A DNA stretch of 64,000 nt from assembly GCA_025738555.1 (NCBI GenBank), contig JAOVFP010000005.1:496001-560000 (forward strand), written 5' to 3'. This DNA is from Cyathus striatus. Lineage: Eukaryota; Basidiomycota; Agaricomycetes; Agaricales; Nidulariaceae. Made by a program: the position numbers and the translations under genes. Positions 47,661 through 58,038 of this stretch are shown in pieces; positions within the stretch are counted from its first letter, which is position 1, and every line of letters starts with the position of its first letter. The notes beneath the pieces were generated by a model, which was given only the letters and a program-made list of their open reading frames with translations, searched no databases and was not told the origin of the DNA.

Positions 47661-48021
47661 TGCCATGAGTATCGCTCCCTTCCCCATCTGCTCCTCAAAA
47701 CAGGTGGTCCAATGACCCACCAATAGAGGGGCTGGATCAAGTAAACAGTGGGGGGACTAACGTCCCACCAGATGATCATCAGATGGATGAGATAGGTGAT
47801 ATGGCACCACCCACAGGTAGCTCACAAGATGCTCCCATTTACGACAATCCACCGTCTGCTTGACCCCATAACGCCGTTAATATGAACTAAGACCACTTGG
47901 ATATGGTCTCAAAGGGGGGGTGTGTAAGCGGTACAATCGTCGCTCGGACTTAGATACAATTTCACTGTATTTCTGGCTTAGCCAAACACGGCCTTCTATT
48001 AAATACATAACCGCGCTTACA
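47661..48021 (+). mobile_element. 3' tail of an LTR retrotransposon with a 99-bp LTR
   Basis: A coding tail ends at TGA 47,862 (reading ...DEIGDMAPPTGSSQDAPIYD). It is followed by a purine tract AAAGGGGGGGT (47,911-47,921) and then a possible LTR from TGTAAGCG (47,923) to CGCTTACA (48,021), which are inverse complements. This is the usual 3' order of Ty3/Gypsy-type elements: end of pol, polypurine tract, LTR. Nothing else of the element remains. CpG is kept, unlike the flanks. The LTR limits are my inference. Confidence 0.5.
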
Positions 48022-48289
48022 TGTACAGGGACTTACTCCCACTCTATGTAGACTCTCCAATATGAATTGGTCAGGTGTACTCTGTGGGATTATAAGTCGT
48101 AGAGGACACAAATCTCTACACATTACCACCAGCTTGATCCTCTGCACCCATGCCCTCTCTTTCAACATGTCCTTGCTTTACACACCTTCTCTCTCTACAC
48201 ATTCTCTCTCTATAAAGGATTACATAAAAATGTAACTCGCATTTTTTATAAGTTTATTAACATTATTACTTAATATAATATAGTCTACT

Positions 48290-48965
48290 ATGTGTATAAC
48301 AACTTACATTAAGTGATGCAAAAAGATTGAAAGAAAAAGAGCAAGAACTGAGCTAACAATTTAAGAAAAGACTTGCTCACTGTTAAGGATAATGACTAGG
48401 AAGAGTGCCCATCAACAATCCCATGATGTGTTCACATGTTTATGTCATGGTGATGAATATTTGTGTTGATGTAAGTGATGAATAGTACAACACATGTGCA
48501 AATGTGTGTAAATAAAAGTGGGCAGAGTGTGTGGTAATTGTTGAGCAGAGCTGTAGAAAACATCAGGCTGGGGTATGGGAACAATTAGTGTACACTTATT
48601 GTACACTTGAACTTTTGAAACTAGAATATTTAGAACTTGACTTACACCTGATTGGAACTTAATATAACTTGAGGAAACTCAACTTTCCTCCAAAAAAACT
48701 TAAATTTAACTTGAAAAAATTAACAGGAGCTCAAAATGTTAGCTTTCACTTAAAAAATACAAGTGAGTAACTTAACTTGACTCGAAGGAACTTGACTTTC
48801 ACTCAAAAAAAATAATAAGTGGTGAACTTAAGTTTACTCAAGGGAACTCAACTTTTCCAAAAAAAAAAAAAGCAAGGAACTTAAGTCCACTCGAAATATG
48901 AAAAAGCCACTCAAGGTAACTTAACTTTGACTCAAAAAAATTAAGCAAGCTGATACACCTGACAG
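48290..48965 (-). repeat. AAGTTC-array element, inverted copy, distal part
   Basis: 48,290-48,640 is the inverse complement of about 14,820-15,130 (GTGATGCAAAAAGATTGAAA; GACTTGCTCACTGTT). 48,640-48,960 is the array of GAACTTAACTT words. The proximal part lies at 50,030-50,112, so about 1.07 kb of other sequence has been inserted between. Confidence 0.65.
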
Positions 48966-50029
48966 ATGTACAATGTGTATAAGCATATTTTTTGCAATAT
49001 CTACATAATATAATTCACTCACCTGCAATCACACTTGGATTATCTAAGCATTGGAGTGAGGTCCGAACTGCCAGTGATCATGCTATTTATAGTCACACCC
49101 ACTAAGGACATAATAAACATAGAAGCAGTTTGTGATTATAGTAAGGGATGAGCAGGAAAGCACGTATATAGAACCCCAGTGGCACTTGATTCACCATAAG
49201 TACATGGTAATGTGACATGTCTAGGTCACAGGATGGTTCCCCCAGCACTACCCACCCAAAGAAGCCAGTACTATCAAAGTGCCAATCAAGCGCCAACAGC
49301 CATTACCATCACTCTGGACTCAAGCCAAATCAGCCCTCAGCATCTTGTGAAACTACATCTCGACCCGATCTGCTGATTGAAGCGAACAGATCATAGATCT
49401 GAAGCTGCACTTGCCAATGGTTCTATCTTTAGGCTCATGACATGCTGGGCATTTGGGAACACACATCAGCCAATAAGCATGTCTCTATTATCATGCATGC
49501 CTGTCCCCTTCGAGACGATATGACCAATGCTCTCCTATCCAGACCTTACCTCCTGAGTGCACACATCTGTCCTCCCAGCATTGTAGTTAATTACTCTATC
49601 TAGACATATTTTATACCTGTACAGTACCTTTACAGTACCTAAGAACTCCGCTTTTTCTGTAGTATATATAGCCCACAAACTTGCTCATGTAGAACCAAGA
49701 AATCCTGTACCAATTCTTCCACTATCAGTGCTACTTAGTGTATTTGTGACAATCCATTAAACTTTCGAGTGTAATAACCCATGTGATCTAAGCCTCTCCA
49801 GGACCTCAAAAGAGTTTAGTAATATTAATAGTAGTTACAACAAGCATCTTAGTTTACAAGCAAATATACTAGTGTGTTCATCCCCCCTTTTGCCTGGAAT
49901 TACCTTGTGTATTCTGCAGATATTCCCTCGGACTTGCACTTGCTTGACTGTTAGCAAGATTAAGTGACGACCCTTACATAGTTTCATAGCTATTACTCCC
50001 TAGTAACCCTCTTTGCCCTTTTAAAGCTC
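48966..50029. other. Insertion or unique segment inside the inverted AAGTTC element
   Basis: Compared with the 8.8/14.4-kb copy this segment interrupts the element near its AGTTCCACTTT word. No inverted ends or gene found. Words GTACAGTACCTTTACAGTACC near 49,619 are a short direct repeat. Confidence 0.35.
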
Positions 50030-50112
50030 AAAAGTGGAACTCAACTATAACTTTAGTGAGACTCAACTGTAACTCAAAAAACTTGACAGGAACTCAAAAA
50101 GTTAGCAGCCCA
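50030..50112 (-). repeat. Terminus of the inverted AAGTTC-array element
   Basis: On the minus strand it reads GGGCTGCTAACTTTTTGAG and onward with AGTTCC words, as at 8,847. After it the sequence changes to unrelated DNA. Confidence 0.6.
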
Positions 50113-50794
50113 TATGACTTACTGTAACACTATGTCACAGTCTGTGACTTATAGGATGATGCAGAAATCGCAATTTTGGTAATAGTTCTATAGTTACTTA
50201 CCATAGTTATCAGATTATCATACTTATGAATACCTAGAGAATCATTTCCACCTTAACTTCTGATAAAATTTTGAGTTTATAATTTTTTTACTTTATGGAA
50301 CCTGGGATTTTGCACCTCTTGGCGCTTACTAAGCTTATTACATATGGGTGATGGTTTCTGGTGTCACCTATCTTAATTACAATAAAATGAGTGAAGGGAT
50401 GTAAGATTGAAGATGACAGTTGGGGAAAGAAGAGAGAAGAGAGATATTTGTGTCAGATGTGTAAGATGTGGCTATGCAAGGTATTGCCATTGAAAACAAC
50501 AATAACAAATATCGGCTGGGGGAACAATTGATGCAACATTCTCCCTCAACTACATGTGGTTCATGCATACCTCTCCTGGTAATAAAATATGTAGATGATA
50601 ATTGAGCATGAATATGATAGGGGATTTAACAAGTACTGGACTTCAAAGTCAGTTCAATGTTCTTATTCTTCTGGTTATAATTGTATAATATATAAGCATA
50701 AGTCTGTAATGGCCCAAATTACGTAGGCTGTGGCCATACAGATTTTTCGTTGGGACTCGCAGTAATTGCAGTGGACAATTATTGGAAGTGCACA
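50113..50794. other. Spacer before the second 7TM gene
   Basis: Contains the dispersed piece shared with 21,285-21,330 (50,468-50,510) and, from about 50,700, the 3' flank duplicated with the first 7TM gene. No other gene seen. Confidence 0.4.
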
Positions 50795-51957
50795 TTAAGC
50801 CGTTATTTTGCCCACATCATTGCCAGCAGAAGATCTGACAGTTCCCATTTCTACAACTGTTTTTGAGTCATATATCTTTTCTTGCATGACTCGATATATC
50901 AGAAGAACTGGAGTAAGAACCTAATTCCTGTTAATAAAAATTGCCATATAGTGCAATAAATAAAATTCTGACCTGTAGTTGTCCAACAATTTGATACGTA
51001 ACAACACTAGATGGAGAGTAACTGTAATTATAGTTTGCGAGTGCGGACAATTCCAATGGTAGAATTGTTGCTAATAATGCCAGTTGACCAATGCCAAGAA
51101 GAGCCTGGGACTCCACTAGCATGGTGGTGACATTAATATATTCGTTCCCGTGTTGTGTTCCTAACGCCTTTCGAATTCTATAGCGAAACAATAGCAGTCT
51201 TCCCACTATTAAAGATGTCAACAGCACATTCTGGGACAGAGCAAATCCTTCCAACACTACTAAATAAATTGCAGGAGCTATGGAAGTCATGATGACCTGC
51301 AGCATTCCGAAAGCTAATTCAAGAGAACATTGAGTCACATTCCGATTAATAATAAAGTGGGTTATTTGAGTATCAAAGACTTGCCTATGGATCCCATTAG
51401 AAGCATCAACGAAAATCCAAGTATAATCCATTTAAATAGCTGGAAGTCATGATACACCGCTAGAAAGCGCCAGATCTAGTAACAGATATTATGTTTATCC
51501 AAAAATAAAAAGCTAAAAATGAGTGCTGTACCATAATTACATCGACTGCCCAGGCTGAAAACATAAAACCAGCAGCGAACATGAAACCTGTAATGTCTGA
51601 GTTCGGGCTTTCTGAGTATGGTAGTCCTATAAATACATCGCAAAAGTTCTGCGATAGCATTACGACAACGTCATTTATGGCTCCCGTGACACAAAAGGTA
51701 CTTGAAATAAACGCCAGGATGACATATATCGAAAGTATCCATTCACGTCTCCTGAGTGTTTTTTTCTTCGCGAGGTGAGTTAATACCAGGTGCAGGTATC
51801 CCAATACCACCACTACATTTATGCAGTATACCCCAGAAGGGAATATTGCCTCGTACATATACATACGGCCGCTTTCTAGAATACCATCTATACACGACTG
51901 AGCTGTAATGTTGTCCTCAGTGGAGAGAGACCGAGAAAGTGAAAATGAGCCACTCAT
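50795..51957 (-). CDS. Seven-transmembrane protein, paralogue of the gene at 31,431-32,591
   Basis: Exons 51957-51532, 51475-51385, 51313-50973 and 50920-50795 have exactly the lengths of the first copy (426, 91, 341 and 126 bp), giving 327 residues. The frame is intact and start and stop are conserved. Differences cluster in the N-terminus and the loop after helix 3 (NFCDVFIGLPYSESPNSD here). The second intron has a GC donor (GCAAGT at 51,384) where the first copy has GTAAGC; GC-AG introns are a known minor class, so splicing may still work. The membrane helices and the LLTSLIVGRLLLFRYRIR motif are kept, which suggests purifying selection on the protein after duplication. Confidence 0.8.
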
Positions 51958-53165
51958 TCTGTAAGTGGAGAGAGAGCGATAATAAGAAAGCTATGATCAT
52001 CTCTTGCAAGCTAAATAGTGAGCTTCTTGTTAGGAGTGATCACAACAGTGCTCACCTTCAGTCAGCCATGACTATAATCAAGCAAATATTGATTCCCACT
52101 GCACTGTAACAACATCGATAGCCATCTCGGGTCGTGATATATTAAAATTGTGCATTCTGTGGCCTACTTGCTCTCCAGAAGTATCAAAATCAGATAAATA
52201 TGAAATTTTATCATCAACGTGGTTCTTGTCTTCGAGCATCCTTCGTACGATATCAGATAAAAATAGATCTGATAGTATCCATTGTCCAAGTTACCCTGTA
52301 TTGGAGCTTCGAACGTCCAACACTGCAATAATCTGCCTTAGGAATCTGATGAGTGGGAGTTTGGTTCAGTTGACAGCATTACAGTAACAGAGGAGCAGTG
52401 AATTGGGGCAATAATTGTGCTGCCTCTTGTTCTGAGAATTTGATTCTCTTAATTTCAACTTAAATACACAATAAGAAAGACTTCACTTCAATGCATTAAT
52501 GTCACCATGGTGGAGTTGATCACAATACTGCTATACTCCAAAAGTGAATATGGCGCCGAAAATATATGATATGCGGCCACTTTTTAGTATATCGCTTATA
52601 CAATACTTAATGGAAGAGCGATAAAGAGGAAGCCAGCTGCTCACTCTGTAAGTGGAGGGAGAGCGATAGAGAGAAAGGCAACTTCTTGTTAGGAGTGATC
52701 ACAACAGTGCTTACCTTCTGTCAGCCATAATTATAATCAAGCAAAGGTTTATTACCACTGCACTGTACCAACATCGGTCGCTACCTCGAGTCGTGATAAT
52801 TTTCAATTATGCTCTCTGTAGTCTACTTGCTTTCCAGAAGTGTCAAAATCAGATTGATATGAAACCTTATTATCACGATGGTTCTTATCTTCTCGCACCG
52901 ACGAGTATGATTAATAAGTAACAGCACCAACGCAAGTTGATGATCTTTGCAGTAATTATGGCTTCTCTCAGGCCATCTTTGTCATGATAAGAATCGATTA
53001 TATATATGTATAATTCACATCATCCCCAGTATCCGAATTGATTTCGAAGTTTCAAGGATCCAATAGGATCAAACGATCGATAGACCTCAATGCTGTTTCT
53101 TTCAATAGGCAGTGGCATTTAATGTGAAAATGCGTCGTACTTCTTGACTTTAAAAGGCTCGTTTC
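51958..53165 (-). repeat. Duplicated upstream region of the 7TM genes, itself partly doubled
   Basis: The block just upstream of the first 7TM gene (about 32,600-33,150) is present here twice in part. Its start (GAGAGCGATAATAAGAAAGC, GTTAGGAGTGATCACAAC) occurs at 51,970-52,200 and again, as GTTAGGAGTGATCACAACAG, from 52,620. The second copy continues through the protein-like blocks to 53,150 (ATTTCGAAGTTTCAAGGATC). A piece at 52,530-52,600 matches the first exon of the 7TM gene (ATATGCGGCCACTTT), so a third, broken 7TM copy began here. Confidence 0.6.
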
Positions 53166-54630
53166 ATGCTCTCCTATTTACATCATCTAATAGCCTTTGT
53201 GTGTCAGCCTATTAAGGCGTTCGTTTCTGAGACTAAAGCTTCGATCGCTTGAGAAGCTGTTCCAGTGTCATCTGTCCATCTCCAGAATGATAGCCCGCAA
53301 CTTGGGTATGTTCATACCCCCATCAGTATATATCAGAGGCATCGATATCGATGACGAGTTAATAGCAAAGATCTGTTAAAAAAAACAGCCCACACGACCG
53401 AAGTTGTGTATGTGGACACGGCTTCGAGTTATTTACATGCATCATGTAGATCCTTATACATGAAGAGAGTGGGGAGTCGGACAAGAAAAGAATCCACTGC
53501 ATGTGTGATGTTGGAAAATGAGTATTAGTAGCAGTGGGTCTGATTTTGAGCGTTTATTAGCTTTCTATTTACGAGGTGAAGGATGGAAGAGAAGAGAAAC
53601 AGGCATAAATATTTTGGGAAGTTTTTATGGAAGAAGGATGTACGTTGCGTGGAAATCTGAGCCAAACCCACAGCAGAGTTGTACTTAGTAATTACTACCC
53701 ACCTCCCTTCATAGAAAGACACGCACACGAGCTCGTAATTCGCTGACTATTAAATAGACACAATGTATTGACGACGGCCCTCCTCTCCATTCCACCATCT
53801 ATGACATCCTGTTCGAGGCTTCGCTATAACAGGTCTCGCTTTCACCCTATCATTGAATCTCAGTAAAACCAACGAACATTGGATGTCACGAAAACTAAGT
53901 TTACCCCGCAACGAATTATGTGACATTGAAATGCCTTAATGCAAAGACCTGAACATAATGTGTATAAACGAGGACGAAACCACGCAAACCATCTTAATTC
54001 GTGGCTGGTAGTATTGCAATAAATGTATTTGTGCTAATGAATATCAATGCTCCATACCGAGTCTTGTAATTTTAAGAATACCATCTAATTGGTTTTAAGC
54101 AATCTAACAATTTCTGGGAAAAAAAGCATTAAATCAAGATCTCTTTGAATATTCATTACTGCGAGGGAATATTGATAAATTGTTATATATTCTGTTCCAA
54201 CATGTACATGACCAGTAATTTACAGTACTTACACTAAGTATTACGCACCAATATATATACTTACAGTACTGGAAACAGTTAGTAGCATGGCATAGTAAAT
54301 AAAACATCACTTACTGGTTCATGCCACTTACCTTTATCTAAAATGTGACTATACATCAGCTATTGTAATACAAGATTGTCTGTCAAATATTTTTCAAGGC
54401 CTCAAGAGATATCAATTCCTCACCTGTACTCAACCCTACTGAGAAATTAAGTGATATTTCACCAGTCCTGAGTCTACATTTAATCATCTGCAGAGCTTCC
54501 ATCAGGATCTTATTAGTCAAGGTGACCATGCACCCTATGCTGCTAGTGATTACAGAGAATTAGTGAGCTACTTAGTTGTGAGTAGCAGTCTGTACTGTGA
54601 TTCGTGATAGGTGGGGTAAGAGGTTAGAGA
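53166..54630. other. Intergenic segment, no supported gene
   Basis: CpG is kept up to about 54,000. Short frames at 53,197-53,379 and 53,525-53,728 have no recognised family. The rest is AT-rich up to the hAT element. Confidence 0.4.
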
Positions 54631-55423
54631 TGTTTACATAGGGCTGCCAACCGTAACCGTACAAAACGGTTACGGCTTATACGGTACGGTGTATATTGCC
54701 GTACCGTATGAGCAAAATAAATTGTTCATACGGTATGGGTACGGGACGGTTCTCACCCGTAAATAACCGTACCGTATACCCGTTTACGGCCGTATTTACG
54801 GCTTAGTTGATTGGCTTCGATGATATCTATTTGTTCTCCAGGCTATGAGCAAATACGCCTAACGTTGCGACAACCTGCCATCTGTATATTGCATAAAACT
54901 AATCAATGATGATCGACTAACCGTCAACTCTTAAAGATGTACCTTAAGTGCTAGTAAGTACATCTTTCAAACCATTTCACCTTTGTACATTGTATGAAAT
55001 AAAAGAACTACAGTCTGTCAACTTCGTATAAGTACTTATGCTCTTGTTCTCCCCAAGCATACTGGATACATTCTGGCATCCTCTTCGTTGTGACTTGCAG
55101 TTGCAGCTATCCTCGGCCTCCTGTACCCGTCTTCTTCAGCACCATATTACTTTGATCAAGGATTATCTTTCTAGCACTTCACAAATCTGTCGTAATTTTT
55201 AGCAATACTAGAAAAACTGCGCTCTCATTGGATCAATCTAAACTTTCCAAGTCTGAGTTGGTAATGATAATAACCGCCTTCCAATCAGCATTGTAGCTCC
55301 TGTAGCAGCACATAAGGTCAAATTTCTTGGTATGTTTTATTGGAAGATAAGCTTTCTACACAATAATCACGACAGAATGACTTTCCAGCATGCAAAGACT
55401 TTGGATTGTTGGACTAAATATTT

Positions 55424-57469
55424 ATGACGCCTGCTAGTGATCTTCCCAATATCAACTGTACCGTGGATAGTGGAGGCACTGCAGCTACTTCTAATACCGA
55501 GAAGCCTGGTGTGTATCGTCTTTTCATTCATTTTTACTGTCTACTCCTATGCTAATTACCACTGAAATTTAATATAGATCTGCCCAAGTGTCAAACTCGA
55601 ACAAGAGATACAACTCGTTACAATGAACTGCTCAACACTGAGAAGTGTGACGAGACCGGCGAACTTGAAACTTGATACAAACCCCGAATTCCGATTAAAC
55701 CACGCAAACCGACAATGGAAGGGCGCAACGAAGCAGAAGCTGCCAGCGATGCAGACTCGAATGATATAGAGTTTCTTCCATCTTTAATGGAGAACTCTGG
55801 CTCTGTAGGAGAGGAGGATGACGAGGAGGATGTCAATGATTTTATCGGTAATGAGGGGGTGAGTAGTGTGTTCGTCAGTTTATATTTAACTAACCAACTA
55901 TTAGATAGCTGCATCGTTGCCAACTAAGCTATCCTCCAAGCGGAAACAGACTCAAAGTACTTGCAAGTCTTATGCAACAAAGAAAACTCAACAGGATCGT
56001 CTTGCTGGCAACATGAGTGTTGAGGCCTCGGTAAGGTTTTCATTCTATAATTAAATTTAAAATACAATTTTCTGATATACTTACAGGGGTCTGGCCTCAA
56101 TTAACAGGAGCTTTACTACGAGGTATTTTTGCAAGCCACATGTAGCTGCAGACGAGCTAGGTGACTATTTCAAGCTCCCTCCTGAGGATTTCGACTCCTG
56201 CAATCCTCTTCAGTGGTGGTTTAGTTGCCGCTTTCAATTTCTTGCATTATATCGTTTAGCATGCGATTTATTTGGGATTCCTGGTATGTCAAATGTCAAT
56301 TCCAACCTTTGTATATTAAAGACAGCTCACCGACTTCTATCTATTTTTAGGCTCTGCAGTCGCAGTGGAATGAATCTTTTCTGGGGAACGTGATACTATA
56401 TATATCCGTCGTGCTATGAAGTTCCGAGTGTGGAATAATTCACCGTAACCGTAATTCAGCTGTGTCGTAAACTCGGGGCGTCGTAATTCGTAAAATTCTG
56501 CTATTTTTCATTTCTTTCTGCATACATAGGTGCTATTTCATGTCATAATAATGTATATGTTTTTAAAATAAACATATGTCTTGTTATCGCTGTGCTATAG
56601 TTCATTTTCTGTCGATTCTTCCTCTTATCTTTTCATCTCGAGAAATTCCCACGCATAGAAAAGGCGAGCGAATACGAGATCTCTCTATTGGGATTCTATC
56701 TGTAGTATTTAATATGTTTTTGTTATATATACAGTATTACTTTGTGAACAAGAACTTCATAATTTATGCTGTCTGTCGTTGTTTATTATTCGTATGTATC
56801 CTCTTTCCAGTGTGTCGACACGGATAAAGCATGTAGGCACTCTCATAAATATTATGTGTTTCATGTGTAGCAACTTCAAATATATTATTTTTATTAAAAT
56901 GTTCATATTCCTATGTAGTCGACACAATGAGAAAGTATGAGTTAACACAGCTTACTAATATCTGAAACCTCGAGCCTTCAATTTACATGTATCCTGGCTT
57001 ATTACAAAACTATAGCGGGACACTTCTCGCAAAGCTGTACACCCCGAGACGAATCACAAAAGTGCTAAGTCTATTTTAGTATATAATGCAAAGATTGACT
57101 GAACTACAGATGTAAAAAAGAAAAAGGAACCCCTACGACAGACGTATTTACTCTTATTCGCTCGCATCTGGTAGCGTGGGAAAGTTCTCTGAAAGGAAGA
57201 CGGGAGGAAGAAGTGAAGGGAGATGTGCTATAAAACAACAATCATAGGGCATACATTTTTAAAAAGACATATATATGAATTATGATATGTAGTAGTACCT
57301 ATGTATGCAGAAAGAAATGAAAAATAGCGGAATTTACGAATTACGATGCCGAATTACGGTTACGGTGAATTATTCCACACTCAGAACTTCATATCGTGCA
57401 AGCCTCAAGCCGGAGACAATTCGTAATCTTATGATTGTAAAACATTACTGCAAGCTTCAAAGAGCCTGA
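55424..57469 (+). pseudogene. hAT transposase remnant (N-terminus and C-terminal dimerisation region)
   Basis: Exon 55,424-55,508 (MTPASDLPNINCTVDSGG) is joined to 55,578 onward, which holds a TGA at 55,673 and then continues in frame with an acidic stretch (SVGEEDDEEDVNDFIG). Near 56,160-56,280 the C-terminal hAT region appears: NPLQWWF, then FLALYRLACDLFGIPGSAVAVE. After a short intron follow a TGA, IFSGERDTI, and, beyond the foldback insertion, SLKPETIRNLMIVKHYC, ending at TGA 57,467-57,469. This is the conserved dimerisation region near the hAT C-terminus. The central RNase H-like core is absent. Both in-frame TGA codons fit CGA (Arg) to TGA. It cannot be active. Confidence 0.8.
56415..57393. 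mobile_element. 979-bp foldback element nested in the hAT gene
   Basis: Inverted ends start TATGAAGTTC-GAGTGTGG and continue (AATAATTCACCGTAACCGTA; TTTTTCATTTCTTTCTGCAT) for about 150 bp, with looser inverted similarity to about 300 bp. The flanks show a 6-bp TSD TCGTGC (56,409-56,414 and 57,394-57,399), and removal of the insert plus one TSD restores the hAT reading frame. No transposase; small frames (56,576-56,827) are unsupported. Confidence 0.85.
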
Positions 57470-57811
57470 TGTGACCAGTGAATCGAGTTATTTTATGTAT
57501 AACTAGAACTTATACAATTTATATTCTACTTATGCATTATGTATGTTGTATATTTTGTGCATCTTACAGTTGTTGAGTGGAAATTTGGGATCTGACAGAA
57601 AAATTCAGTATCTATTGTAGCCGTAAACCGTAAACGGCCGTATTTGTACCCATACCGTACCGTAGAAGGTTCAAAAAATACCTGTACGGTACAGTTATGG
57701 CTAAAACCCATACCGTAAACGGTTTACTTTATATGGCCGTAAACTGTTATGGTACGGTTGGCAGCCCTATGTTTACAATGGGGTGATAATAGCTAGAAAT
57801 GGTAATTACAC

Positions 57812-58038
57812 TGTGGCAGGTGGCTTATATAAGTTAAGAATATAGCATGAGCATTTGACAATTAAACTAGAAAAAACATCGGATTTTAATCACAGAGTTT
57901 ATGGTGAGTAATTCTGTATTATATTCTTTGATATGAGCTATTTTTATCTCAAAGATTTATTTTAAATCTCTTCAGCATATTGCTTTCGGATAAATTGTGA
58001 TTTTAAGGAGAATATTTTAGTAATTTGTCTTACATATG
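57812..58038 (+). repeat. Dispersed repeat, copy of 44,378-44,620
   Basis: Same orientation and about 85-90% alike by eye. It is cut at its right side by the element that follows. Confidence 0.75.

Larger units (their letters stand above)
54639..57769 (+). mobile_element. hAT-type element, 3.1 kb, deletion derivative
   Basis: TIR TAGGGCTGCCAACCGTA at both ends with an exact 8-bp TSD TGTTTACA (54,631-54,638 and 57,770-57,777). The subterminal regions (54,655-54,800 and 57,610-57,750) are filled with CCGTACCGTA / TACGGTACGG words in both orientations, as expected for hAT transposase-binding sites. The coding part keeps the transposase ends but lacks most of the catalytic middle. A foldback element is inserted at 56,415-57,393. 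Confidence 0.9.
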
